Positions 27,545-36,519 are shown, numbered from the stretch's first letter. The stretch is DNA of 64,000 nucleotides from Olivibacter sp. SDN3 (GCF_014334135.1 NZ_CP060497.1:1054001-1118000); one strand, 5' to 3'. Notes: generated by a model not told the origin, from the letters alone. Program-made: numbers and translations.

Positions 27545-28766
27545 AATATTATGCTGCTACATCTGCGCTTTAGTAGTTGCTTCATTTCCTGCAGCTGCTC
27601 AAGGGAGAGGGGATGACAGTGCTTTCGAGAAGCATATATTAGGGATTGTGGAACACGCGGAAAGATTAGGTCAGGGTATTGCTCGTAAAGTAAAAGATAT
27701 TGATACAGATGAGTTAGTTAGAAATGCTGAAAAAATCGCCCGGTTATCTGAAGAACATGCCGAAAAACTGGCCGATAAATTTCAAGAGATAGACTGGGAT
27801 CAGATGAATAGCCCCTTCCAACACATCGAGCCGTATGAACTGAAAGCAGACGCTAATAGCGTGGAGGAAAGAAAAACGATTCAAAAGGTTTATATGATCT
27901 CAAAGAACACCCCATTAACTATTGATAATAGGTATGGAAAAGTACAAGTAAACACGTGGTCGAAGAATGAAATTAAAGTAGACATTACTATCCGTGCCGT
28001 GGAAGCTTCCGGAAGCAAGGCCCAAGAAATTATAAACAGTGTAACGATTAGCGAGTCAAAATCACCGAATAGCATTTCCCTGAACACGCAAATCAACAGG
28101 GGTAAATCAAGTTGGTGGAACAATATGGTAAGTGGCAGCAATAGGGGCGTTGAAATAAATTATAACATCTACTTGCCAAAAAGCAACGAGCTTTCAATTA
28201 ATAATAAATACGGAAGCGTTGTTTTGCCCGATTTGGATGGAAACCTTAAGGTTGATGTATCGTATGGCAGCTTAAATGCAGGAAAATTATCCGGAAATAA
28301 TATTAGTATAAGTTCTAGCTATGGCTCGGCTAAGATAGCTTCAGTTAAAGACGCCGCGCTAGATTTTAAATATGGTAGTATCGATCTAGGAGAAGCAAAC
28401 AATATTAAACTAAACATAGGTTATTGCGGCGGAAGCAATGTGGGCCGACTCATGAACTCTGGAGATATATCCGTAAAATATTCCGGAGGCTTTAGCGTAG
28501 GTTTAGATAAAGCCATCAACAAGCTCAATTTGGATGCCGCCTATTCGCCCAGTAACATCAAAATAGATCCGAACGCTAATTTCACCTACCAAGTAAATGT
28601 TAGCTATGGTAATTTTAATCCAGGTAAATGCATCGTCACCAAAGAAGATCCTGCCCCAGATAGCCGTGGGCCCAAATTACATAAAAGCTATAGCGGCTAT
28701 TACGGAAAAGATGCTAGCAATCATATCGCTATAGATTCAAAATATGGAACTATTAAGTTTCAGTGA
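27531..28766 (+). CDS. DUF4097-type putative adhesin, secreted
   Basis: The 411-residue protein has a signal peptide (MRTYKILCCYICALVVASFPAAAQ) and a charged helical part (25-110). From about 125 it has a beta-rich region built of recurring short motifs ending in YGSV, YGSL, YGSA, YGSI and YGTI. This is the beta-helix pattern of DUF4097 (putative adhesin) proteins. It overlaps the preceding gene by 14 nt, implying translational coupling, and ends at a rho-independent terminator. Probably periplasmic or surface; function unknown, likely part of an envelope-stress response. Confidence 0.82.
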   Translation: MRTYKILCCYICALVVASFPAAAQGRGDDSAFEKHILGIVEHAERLGQGIARKVKDIDTDELVRNAEKIARLSEEHAEKLADKFQEIDWDQMNSPFQHIEPYELKADANSVEERKTIQKVYMISKNTPLTIDNRYGKVQVNTWSKNEIKVDITIRAVEASGSKAQEIINSVTISESKSPNSISLNTQINRGKSSWWNNMVSGSNRGVEINYNIYLPKSNELSINNKYGSVVLPDLDGNLKVDVSYGSLNAGKLSGNNISISSSYGSAKIASVKDAALDFKYGSIDLGEANNIKLNIGYCGGSNVGRLMNSGDISVKYSGGFSVGLDKAINKLNLDAAYSPSNIKIDPNANFTYQVNVSYGNFNPGKCIVTKEDPAPDSRGPKLHKSYSGYYGKDASNHIAIDSKYGTIKFQ

Positions 28767-28794
28767 CTTGTAGTTACTTATAATTTATTCGGAG

Positions 28795-28827
28795 CCCGAT
28801 CTACTGACACCCAGGGGATCGGGTTTT
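28795..28827 (+). terminator. Terminator of the sigma/anti-sigma/DUF4097 operon
   Basis: CCCGATC (28795-28801) and GATCGGG (28817-28823) form a 7-bp GC-rich stem with a 15-nt loop, followed by TTTTCTG. Confidence 0.85.
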
Positions 28828-29092
28828 CTGCAAAAAAACTTTTGCTCTTCAACGCTCGAATCATCAGAGCAAGCCGAAGATATTTTATACAAACTAGCTA
28901 AAAAAACTAAAACACAATTCACAACACACTGTTTTTCAATAAATTAAAACTGTTACCCAGTGAAACTATAGGCTGGTAAATAACTTTTTACCACTATGAA
29001 TCACCATAAGGTTTAATAGCGTTAATAAGCAATTTTTAGTCTCAGGATGTAACTTGGAAGTTAGCTGTTCGTCCAATAAAAAAGTTATCAAC
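28828..29092. other. Intergenic region upstream of the LanB-type dehydratase gene
   Basis: About 265 bp of AT-rich DNA. It contains a weak palindrome GGTAAA/TTTACC (about 28975-28993) but no TAnnTTTG box, no second precursor-like ORF and no copy of the 12-bp repeat found near the peptide gene. Confidence 0.5.
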
Positions 29093-31918
29093 ATGAAATT
29101 GAAGCTATTGCCAGCCGTATTATGCCGAACTCCTGTATTCTCCTATCAGCAAAACATCTCCCAAATTTGGGAAGAACTTAAGGATGCCATTAAAAATGCT
29201 TCTCCTGATCTATATGAAGTTATAAAAGAAACAACAGGTGATCAGTATACGCAACTGCCCGCTAAAATAAAGTTCGCCTGTTGGAAATATTTTAATAGAG
29301 CATGTTTTCGGGCAACGCCCTTTGGTGCTTTTGGCTCAGTTACCATCGTTCCCTTTAGCGAAGAAGCACCATTTAAAATTACCATCAGTAACGAGGTAAC
29401 ACTTCACCAATTCATCGACTGGAAGCATAAAGATTTTCTTACAGCGCAGGTTGAGCGGGCTTTTCAACAATCGAATTTTTTTCTATGTAATACCTCTGCT
29501 TACACCTCCGGATCGTATATACGTTATATCAACCTAGTAAGGAGCACTTTCGAACTCGCCACTACAAGGCGTCAAGAAATTGTAGAAAGCACGCTTACTT
29601 ATTGCATTGTCAAACAAAGCAAGCAGAATCTGATGGCCTATCTAACCGAACATTATCGGTTAAAAGGTGCGATAGCAGAAGACTTCATTAAACAGCTTAT
29701 CGACTTACAGCTATTAATTACCGATGTAAATGCCAATATTATAGGTGACGATTATTTCCAGCGAATAAAGTTAACTCCTGAAAAGACCGTCGATGACCAA
29801 CGCTATATCATTTCAGAAAAGAAACTCGTTGCAGGCTGCCTCAGCAAGCAGCCATTCAAAATTATCAGCGAAGCAATATTATGTTTAAAGGATCATCTAC
29901 CATTACACAAAAATAAGGATCTGGAAACATTCAAATATAACTTCTCTAGAAAGTTTGAATACCTAGAGGTGCCCCTACTTATGGCGCTAGATCCTGAGAT
30001 AGGCATCGGTTACGGTGCCTTGGAAACAGCGTCCACTTACAGCACCCTGTTAGATGAGTTAAAGTCCCCCAACCCGCCCGCCTTGAACACAACTATTACA
30101 TATGGCCCATTGCAACATTTCATATTGAATAAAATCATTCACAAACAAAAAATTCGCTTGGAAGAGTTTGTTTCAGCGAGCAAACCGTCAGAAGCAACAA
30201 TACTGCCTAATACATTTTCAGCCATTGTGCAATTAGTAGACAACCATATCATCGTTAAACACATTGGAGGTAGTACGGCCAACGCCTTACTCGGTCGCTT
30301 CACTTTAGCAAACGAAAAGGTAAATGAAACGTGCCGGGATATTGTTTTACTGGAGGAACAGGCCAATCCAGAAGTCCTCTTTTTCGACATTGGTTATCAA
30401 GCGGAAAAAACGGTAGACAATGTAAACAGGCGGAAATGCATTTATAACTACGAATTACCCATACTTTCCTGGCCAGAAACCACCGGTTATCTTTCATTGA
30501 ACGACATCATGGTCAGTGTTCGGCAGAACGAAATTATATTACGATCAAAAAAGTATAATAAGCGGATTATCCCCCGCCTTGCCTCCGCTTATAACTATTC
30601 CAGATCCGACCTTTCTGTATATCGCTTTTTCTGTGACCTACAGCATCAGCATATACAAACAAATCTTAATATACATTTAAAGGACTTTTTCCCATCTCTA
30701 GATTATTATCCTAGAATTTATTACAAAAATCTAATATTGTCTCCGCGGATGTGGAAGGTGCCTGAGGAACTATATAAGCAAACGGACAAAGATGATCTGC
30801 TATTATTTTTAACGAATTGGCTGAAGGTAAATAACATCCCACAATACTTCAAATGCGGTAACGGAGATCAAATGCTGTGCTTTAATATGGTCAACAGCGA
30901 GGATTTAAACTATTTTATAAACTATTGTTTGGGGAAGAAATATCTATATATAACAGAGGCCTTCCTTCCCGAAAGACCTTCGATACAAGACGAAAAGAAC
31001 CAACCTTATCTAGAAGAATACATCGTAAGCTTCTCACATAGTGAGGTCGTTTACGAACCGACAAGTAAGGAAACACCGGTTCCCATTTATCAGGAAGAAC
31101 GTCCTATTCATTTACCCGGTAATGAATGGTTATACTTCGAAATCTACTCGCATACCTTACGTAGCAATCAGGTGTTAACAGCCCTTATTGATACGTACCT
31201 GCAATCAGTAAAAAAGCTCATTAAGAATTGGTTTTTCATTCGATATCCCCACCCTGCACCACATATCCGACTTAGACTCCAGTTAAAATCAGGGAACATA
31301 TCAATGCAGTTAATCAAACAGATGGCAGATCTTATTGAAAGCTATTTTAATCAGGGCATTGTTAGTGATTGGCAGATCAAACCATATATTCAGGAGATTG
31401 AACGGTATGGCGTAAGAACAGTGGATGAAATCCAGCGTTACTTCTGTAGTGATAGCAAATATGTACTAAAACTCCTGCGGCACTGCAGAAGTGACCAATT
31501 ATTATATGGTATGACCTTAAGATTTATAAACGATGTACTGGAAGGTCTAGGTCTCCCCCTTCATGATCAGCGTCAGTACATACAACGTATGGCAGATAGC
31601 TTCGCCAGTGAAATGAGTATACATACCACTGCATTCAAAAAAATAAACAAAAGTTACATCTCACTAAAAGATAACATCGGTATACCAGTGCTAAACAAAA
31701 CATTGGAAAAAGCTTATCACCGAACCGTACAGCATTTAGTGTTACTTCTGAGCACCATAGACCATAATAAACGAAGACAACAGTTGATGGTTGATATTGT
31801 ACACATGCATATTAATAGACTTTTTCCAACCGATCAGCGCATGCACGAACTCGTTATTTACCAGTATCATCTAAAATATCTATTGGCAAAGCAAAAGCGT
31901 GTAACGTCTCCACATTAA
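29093..31918 (+). CDS. Full-length LanB-type lantibiotic dehydratase
   Basis: The 941-residue protein has both halves of a class I dehydratase. The N-terminal glutamylation domain (about 10-660) contains the family motif CFRATPFGAFGSV near residue 70. The C-terminal glutamate-elimination (SpaB_C/thiopeptide-type) domain starts near 678 (WLYFEIYS, then WFFIRYPHPAPHIRLRL and EIERYG). Such enzymes use glutamyl-tRNA to convert Ser/Thr of a precursor peptide to Dha/Dhb. The ATG at 29093 replaces an upstream TTG because MKLKLLPAVLCRTPVFSY matches the family N-terminus. No LanC, protease or transporter gene is nearby. Its last 65 nt overlap the convergent histidine kinase gene. The probable substrate is encoded at 33091. 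Confidence 0.9.
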   Translation: MKLKLLPAVLCRTPVFSYQQNISQIWEELKDAIKNASPDLYEVIKETTGDQYTQLPAKIKFACWKYFNRACFRATPFGAFGSVTIVPFSEEAPFKITISNEVTLHQFIDWKHKDFLTAQVERAFQQSNFFLCNTSAYTSGSYIRYINLVRSTFELATTRRQEIVESTLTYCIVKQSKQNLMAYLTEHYRLKGAIAEDFIKQLIDLQLLITDVNANIIGDDYFQRIKLTPEKTVDDQRYIISEKKLVAGCLSKQPFKIISEAILCLKDHLPLHKNKDLETFKYNFSRKFEYLEVPLLMALDPEIGIGYGALETASTYSTLLDELKSPNPPALNTTITYGPLQHFILNKIIHKQKIRLEEFVSASKPSEATILPNTFSAIVQLVDNHIIVKHIGGSTANALLGRFTLANEKVNETCRDIVLLEEQANPEVLFFDIGYQAEKTVDNVNRRKCIYNYELPILSWPETTGYLSLNDIMVSVRQNEIILRSKKYNKRIIPRLASAYNYSRSDLSVYRFFCDLQHQHIQTNLNIHLKDFFPSLDYYPRIYYKNLILSPRMWKVPEELYKQTDKDDLLLFLTNWLKVNNIPQYFKCGNGDQMLCFNMVNSEDLNYFINYCLGKKYLYITEAFLPERPSIQDEKNQPYLEEYIVSFSHSEVVYEPTSKETPVPIYQEERPIHLPGNEWLYFEIYSHTLRSNQVLTALIDTYLQSVKKLIKNWFFIRYPHPAPHIRLRLQLKSGNISMQLIKQMADLIESYFNQGIVSDWQIKPYIQEIERYGVRTVDEIQRYFCSDSKYVLKLLRHCRSDQLLYGMTLRFINDVLEGLGLPLHDQRQYIQRMADSFASEMSIHTTAFKKINKSYISLKDNIGIPVLNKTLEKAYHRTVQHLVLLLSTIDHNKRRQQLMVDIVHMHINRLFPTDQRMHELVIYQYHLKYLLAKQKRVTSPH

Positions 31919-32990
31919 TCATCACCTGCGTTTTGAAATGATTACGCGCGTCTGCCTCGTGCTCGAAGGTGGCAGCATTGCCGTAAGCATTTTTTAATCG
32001 CTTTTCTATATTTTCCAGACCTTTACTAAAGCCAGTTTTATTATGTATGGCATTAATCAAGTTATCTGTCTCAATATAAAGTTTAGCATCCAACATGTAG
32101 ACTTTAATTATTGCTGGGTGATGCTTAAGCGAAAGATTTCCATGTTTAAAGATGTTTTCTACTAGCGTAATAAGAATCAGCGGAATAATGCGAATTTTTT
32201 TCACATCATTTTGAGCCACTATCTCAAAATAGATCTGATCATTCTGTCTTAGTCGATGCAGGTGAATCAAATTATGTACCTGCTCTATTTCTTCTTCAAT
32301 CAAGATGTTTCCTTTATCTTCCCCCGCTTCTATAGCGTAACGCATCATGGCAGAAAGTGTAAGAATAGCATCAGCAGCAATGGGTGCTGACTTTCTTGTT
32401 TTATTATAAATAAAATTGAGCGTATTAAATAAAAAGTGTGGGTTAATTTGAGCTCTTAAATAAGCATTTTGTGCTTTTGCCAGCTCCTGTTCCATTTTCT
32501 GTTGGCCAATAATCTGATTGAGCCGCTGACGTTCAAGCTCAGTTGTATGTTCTTTCTCCTTCAAAAATGTGATCAGAAAATAATATCCACTAGAAAAACC
32601 GACAAAATATAAAGAGCGCCAAACAGATTTTAGTATGAAGCTCTTATTAAAAACCACCTCTGATATACCCGTAATATAAGGGAAAGTAGATGCCGTTAGA
32701 TTAATGACATAAAGTAAGCTGGTATACAGTATTATTTCTAATAACGTAGCCAATGGTAATATCCAGTAAACAGTTTTTCTATTTTTAAACCGAAATACGT
32801 GATACAAAGTAACATGTGCATGAAAATAAAAAAAACATATATTGTAACTATAATGAATGATATAGTCGCCAATCTCACTAAACTTTTGCGTTGCAAAACC
32901 AATTATTAATGTTTCGTAGATAATAAAAGAAGCCCAAGCTACAATATGTATTTTCTTTCTTTTAATGAACTTTTGGATGGTTAAGAACAT
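31854..32990 (-). CDS. LytS/YehU-type sensor histidine kinase
   Basis: The 378-residue protein has four or five hydrophobic segments in residues 10-140 and no recognisable sensor domain. A coiled linker (145-180) leads to the His_kinase motif AQINPHFLFNTLNF with phospho-acceptor H185. The ATPase part shows the N box LVENIFKHG (N279) and a degenerate G box GFSKGLENI. It pairs with the LytTR response regulator at 33260, separated from it by the antisense peptide gene. Its 3' end overlaps the dehydratase gene by 65 nt tail to tail. Its position between dehydratase and precursor suggests that it controls them, perhaps by sensing the product (inference). Confidence 0.9.
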   Translation of the reverse strand: MFLTIQKFIKRKKIHIVAWASFIIYETLIIGFATQKFSEIGDYIIHYSYNICFFYFHAHVTLYHVFRFKNRKTVYWILPLATLLEIILYTSLLYVINLTASTFPYITGISEVVFNKSFILKSVWRSLYFVGFSSGYYFLITFLKEKEHTTELERQRLNQIIGQQKMEQELAKAQNAYLRAQINPHFLFNTLNFIYNKTRKSAPIAADAILTLSAMMRYAIEAGEDKGNILIEEEIEQVHNLIHLHRLRQNDQIYFEIVAQNDVKKIRIIPLILITLVENIFKHGNLSLKHHPAIIKVYMLDAKLYIETDNLINAIHNKTGFSKGLENIEKRLKNAYGNAATFEHEADARNHFKTQVMINVETLHAFALPIDILDDTGK

Positions 32991-33008
32991 TTTGTTGCTG
33001 TTTATAGC

Positions 33009-33041
33009 AGTTTCGTGTAAGGAAAAGCTAGTTTGGTGTAA
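33009..33041. promoter_or_regulatory. 12-bp direct repeat, likely LytTR regulator binding site
   Basis: AGTTTCGTGTAA (33009-33020) and AGTTTGGTGTAA (33030-33041) differ at one base and have a period of 21 bp, two helical turns. LytTR-family regulators bind paired direct repeats with this kind of spacing. The site is 50-82 bp upstream of the peptide ATG and 19-51 bp upstream of the divergent kinase start, so it could control both. Confidence 0.6.
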
Positions 33042-33090
33042 ACTTTTTGTTTCTAAAAAAAATAAATAAGAGCTTTAAAAGAAAAAGGCT

Positions 33091-33219
33091 ATGAAAAAAT
33101 TCAAATTAAAAAAACAAACGCTCTTCGTATTTAAAAACAGCAAGAAAGCTAAAACTGGCGAGAAGGATCCAACAACAACGGGTATGACTTTTACCGTTTC
33201 AGCTACTTCTTATTTTTAA
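33091..33219 (+). CDS. Small RiPP-precursor-like peptide, cysteine-free
   Basis: This is a 42-residue ORF below usual size cut-offs. It begins ATGAAAAAATTC after an AAAAAGG purine stretch. The N-terminal leader is basic with the block KKFKLKKQTLFVF, similar in style to the LxLxKxTI leaders of Bacteroidota RiPP precursors. A lysine-rich linker follows (residues 15-25). The last 17 residues, DPTTTGMTFTVSATSYF, hold eight Ser/Thr (28, 29, 30, 33, 35, 37, 39, 40), no Cys and no Lys. A terminator follows. Context points to modification by the LanB-type enzyme 1.2 kb away. Without Cys no lanthionine ring can form, so the product may keep free dehydrated residues. The gene call rests on context and composition, not on homology. 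Confidence 0.7.
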   Translation: MKKFKLKKQTLFVFKNSKKAKTGEKDPTTTGMTFTVSATSYF

Positions 33220-33250
33220 CTTTTTATACTATAGTTTTAGTTGGTTGGTT

Positions 33251-33281
33251 AAAGGCTGGTCAGTTGTGACGGCCAGTCTTT
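33251..33281. terminator. Terminator after the peptide gene, overlapping the regulator's stop
   Basis: AAAGGCTGG (33251-33259) pairs with CCAGTCTTT (33273-33281), with one G-U pair and a 13-nt loop, followed on plus by ATTGTATTTTTTG. The response-regulator stop codon (33260-33262) lies in the loop, so the hairpin may serve both strands. Confidence 0.75.
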
Positions 33282-33997
33282 ATTGTATTTTTTGCTAAGT
33301 ACTCATAAAATGGATCTTTATAAAAAGTTCCTATGGGTACTAACATGTTATTGGGAAGTTTTACCAAGCTACCTTCTACCTTTTCAATGTAATCCTTTGA
33401 AATAACAAAAGAGCGGTGTACCTGAATAAAATTTGCGGTTTCATCTAACCTCTCTTTTATCTCTTTCAAAGTAAGATAGGTAATTACTTCTTCGGTGGTT
33501 GTATATATCTTAATATAATTTTTGACGCTTTCCACCGCAATAACATCATCGAATTTAATTCTTACAAATCGGTTCCTTTCTTCTGTTGTTTTGACATAAA
33601 AATCTTTAGCCTTATCTATTGTTTGTGCGCTTACAATATCCGTCTTAATAAGTTTATTAATCGCCAACGCAAACTTAGCAAAAGTAAAGGGCTTTAGCAG
33701 GTACGCATCCGCTTCCACTTCAAAAGCCTCAAAGGCATATTTAGTGTGTGCTGTGGTGAATATCAGCTTCTCTGTTTTAGCGCGAATGGCTTTCGATAAA
33801 TCGATCCCTGAAATGAGCGGCATATCAATATCCATAAAAACAAAATCGACCAGATCTCCTTGTGCTATCTCAGCCATTGCCTTTACAGGATCGGTATAAC
33901 TTTTAGCAACCTCCAACTCGGATATCTGCTGAATATAATCGTTCAATATCTCCAGAGCATCGGGCTCATCGTCTATGATGATACATTGATAGGGCAT
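33260..33997 (-). CDS. LytTR-family response regulator
   Basis: The 245-residue protein has a CheY-like receiver domain (1-120; acidic pocket IIDDEPD, phospho-acceptor D56 in FVFMDIDMP). A LytTR DNA-binding domain follows (about 145-240; RFVRIKFDDVIAVESVKNYIKIYT, then FIQVHRSFVI). It is the partner of the histidine kinase at 31854. The short peptide gene is inserted antisense between them. The nearby 21-bp-period direct repeat is a plausible target. A TTG-20-TAnnTTTG promoter lies just upstream of this gene. Confidence 0.94.
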   Translation of the reverse strand: MPYQCIIIDDEPDALEILNDYIQQISELEVAKSYTDPVKAMAEIAQGDLVDFVFMDIDMPLISGIDLSKAIRAKTEKLIFTTAHTKYAFEAFEVEADAYLLKPFTFAKFALAINKLIKTDIVSAQTIDKAKDFYVKTTEERNRFVRIKFDDVIAVESVKNYIKIYTTTEEVITYLTLKEIKERLDETANFIQVHRSFVISKDYIEKVEGSLVKLPNNMLVPIGTFYKDPFYEYLAKNTIKTGRHN

Positions 33998-34017
33998 AAC
34001 TCAAGGTAATGTTTTCC

Positions 34018-34048
34018 CAAACATAGATAAAATCCAATATATTATCAA
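34018..34048 (-). promoter_or_regulatory. Promoter of the LytTR response regulator gene
   Basis: On the minus strand TTG (34048-34046) and TATGTTTG (34025-34018) are 20 bp apart, 20 nt before the ATG at 33997. Confidence 0.6.
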
Positions 34049-34212
34049 TTTTAGTTTGTAACAGGTGATTTTTATCAAAATTCATTAATGGTATGCAAAA
34101 ACTATTGTTTGAAAAGCGTCAAAGACACCCATCTCTATCTAGCTTTTCACTAAAGGGTTTTCCAAACATAAATCAATGTAATTAGCCGATGTTCATCGCT
34201 CTGTCTATTAGA

Positions 34213-36519
34213 TCAATCTTTCACCTTAAAAACGGCTCTTGAAGACATAACTCTGCCACTGGCACTTATCCCTTGAATGTCAATAATATATTCTCCGCTC
34301 CAGTCGGAAGAAAAAAAAGACTTCGTCTGTTCCCCCTCGATGACACTCCAGAAAAGTTGATTCCTAAAATCTGGTTTTTTACTTTTCAGTTCATCCTCGT
34401 TTAGATACGAGGGGGCCTGAAAAGTATTTTGGTTTAATAAACCATTATACTTATACAAGGTCACTTCTGCATCTATTGGATAATCGCCCGACAAAAAAGA
34501 AGTTTTAGCACTTAAGATACCATCATAAATATTCGGCCCGTAGATATAAGTGTCTGTGATTAGCTCTATCGTTTCAATCTTTGCAGGGTCATAGTTGAGG
34601 AAGTACTCAGCTGTCATAGGAACCCCATCAAGTAAAATTAACGGATTGTTTCCCATAAAGGTATTTGCTTTTTCATCTAGAATTCTAAGACTAAAATTAT
34701 TTTGTGACCGTCGCACCATTACCTCTCGTATATATTCATGAAAAGTTTCCTGTAACGTTGCGAACCTTTTATACTTATTCAGGTCATAACTAACATCAGG
34801 GGTGTAATAAAAGGGAATTATACGTGTGTCAATCATTTGCGTTTGCACTTCACCTGCATCAGGGAAATTAAACCGTAGATTTAGTTGATTATTTATATAA
34901 TACTGTAGCAGCGTTTCTTTCGAAATCAATGCCCTTTCTTTAAACGGGTATACTTTATAAGCCTTATGCTTATAAAAAGGCGAGACCTCCTCAATTTGGC
35001 TATTTTCTCCATGAATACCAATGGCTAAAGTCTGCAACCCGCGAATATACCTCAAATCAAAGGTTGCCATTCCACAACTATCTGTTTTCGAAACGTAATA
35101 ATTTGGCGAGGAGCCCACAAGCCCTATGTAAGCATTCTTTAAAATTATTGGCTGATTATCATTTAACGATGTGAATTTAAAAGTTGCTGGCTGGCCTATA
35201 ACATCCGTCATTATCTCCTCGTTAAAACGCTGGTCTTTCCTATAAAAAATCAATAGATTATCTAAATTAATAAAATCCTCTGTCCCTTTTATAGCATTGA
35301 AATAGTCTAATGGTTGCTCAATCTTTCCTTCTAAATCTGATTCTAAGTAATAATACGTGGCGATATCCCTTACGTCCTGTTGCTGTAAGTCGTCAACTCT
35401 ATAAACTGAAATAGAAAAACGGGTAGTTTTTTCGTCCGTATCAGCCATATCGAAAACCGGTTTTATAAACGATCTACGGTTGTAAGAATCCTGTAATTCG
35501 TTTACAGTAAACCCATTACGATCGGGCGTCTTAAATAGCGCGTGCTCTGCCAAGATATCGTTCATTGCATTTCTAACCACAACATATGAAATACCTTCCG
35601 GGAGTACCGCATAATCAAGGGAATCGTTAAGGGAAGCGTATACGTCGGTATCGTATTCTCTTTCTAAAACCTTTTCGCCCTTATGATAAATAGCGAGAGA
35701 AAACTGATTTTCAGTAGTAGCGTTACTGTACTGACCCTTTAACACTATTGATGAAGTCGTATGATAAAGCCGCAGCAAGAATCCTTCACTTTCAACTTTA
35801 GGCATTTCTTTTTCAAATATATGCCCTTGCTCATCTTTTACTATTATATGATACTGATGATGCAACTTCGGTATAAAACTAACCTGTCCTAATCCAAAGG
35901 CAGAGGAACTAAACGTTTCAATAACTTGCTTATCAGCATCGATTATTTCTCCCTGGTAATCAAGCCCCCTACCATATTCATCCACCAACTGCACCACAAT
36001 CCTATTATCCAGGTCGGCCACCAGCTTATAGTTCTCCAACCTAACACTCAAATTTTTAGGTAATTTTTCTGCTGTCGGCATTATTTCGTCCGAGGGATTA
36101 ACGATCAGTAAATCTTTACGGAAGAAACTTTCCTGTCCATATGATTTCATCCGCTCTGTGTAGGCTACAACGATATAAGTACCGGAAGATATCGCCACCG
36201 GTAGCTGAAATTCTCCCTCCCCGGTTCCGTCATCTAGCAATACTTTTGTTTGCGCTATAACAAACGAATGAGCATCCAAAACCTCTACATAAGTAATTTT
36301 AGGGCCTATAGAAGTTTCTCCATTCCCAAGCTCATAAATGTTAAACCAGATCGTTTCTCCAGGCAGGTAAGTACTTTTCGAAATATGAAGATAAACACTT
36401 TCAGGCTGATTGTTCCAGCCCGGATTTGCAAATGCCTGATGAAGCTGAAAAAAGCTTACATAAAAAAATAAGATGATAAAAGATCTATAATTATATGCCA
36501 TACAGCTATTCATTTTCAT
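34213..36519 (-). CDS. Secreted MG2-like protein with an orphan TonB-plug-like C-terminus
   Basis: The 768-residue protein has a signal peptide ending near FANPGW and an N-terminal beta-sandwich that resembles macroglobulin MG2-type domains (SVYLHISKSTYLPGETIWFN). Several beta-rich segments follow. Near 630-690 a segment (PLILLDGVPM, then DPAKIETIELI, then NIYDGILSAKT) resembles the plug of SusC/TonB receptors, but no barrel follows; instead there is a short beta-rich end. It overlaps the DUF4249 gene by 14 nt and so belongs to the TonB/DUF4249 operon. It probably works in the periplasm or at the inner face of the outer membrane; function unknown. Confidence 0.8.
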   Translation of the reverse strand: MKMNSCMAYNYRSFIILFFYVSFFQLHQAFANPGWNNQPESVYLHISKSTYLPGETIWFNIYELGNGETSIGPKITYVEVLDAHSFVIAQTKVLLDDGTGEGEFQLPVAISSGTYIVVAYTERMKSYGQESFFRKDLLIVNPSDEIMPTAEKLPKNLSVRLENYKLVADLDNRIVVQLVDEYGRGLDYQGEIIDADKQVIETFSSSAFGLGQVSFIPKLHHQYHIIVKDEQGHIFEKEMPKVESEGFLLRLYHTTSSIVLKGQYSNATTENQFSLAIYHKGEKVLEREYDTDVYASLNDSLDYAVLPEGISYVVVRNAMNDILAEHALFKTPDRNGFTVNELQDSYNRRSFIKPVFDMADTDEKTTRFSISVYRVDDLQQQDVRDIATYYYLESDLEGKIEQPLDYFNAIKGTEDFINLDNLLIFYRKDQRFNEEIMTDVIGQPATFKFTSLNDNQPIILKNAYIGLVGSSPNYYVSKTDSCGMATFDLRYIRGLQTLAIGIHGENSQIEEVSPFYKHKAYKVYPFKERALISKETLLQYYINNQLNLRFNFPDAGEVQTQMIDTRIIPFYYTPDVSYDLNKYKRFATLQETFHEYIREVMVRRSQNNFSLRILDEKANTFMGNNPLILLDGVPMTAEYFLNYDPAKIETIELITDTYIYGPNIYDGILSAKTSFLSGDYPIDAEVTLYKYNGLLNQNTFQAPSYLNEDELKSKKPDFRNQLFWSVIEGEQTKSFFSSDWSGEYIIDIQGISASGRVMSSRAVFKVKD

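Noticed and set aside
29054-29092. TTG start 13 codons upstream of the dehydratase ATG
   Set aside because: The added residues are not family-like, and the ATG gives the typical LanB N-terminus.
34091-34190. Short plus-strand ORFs near the response-regulator promoter as a second precursor peptide
   Set aside because: They lack the basic leader block and the Ser/Thr-rich tail, and overlap the regulator's own upstream region.
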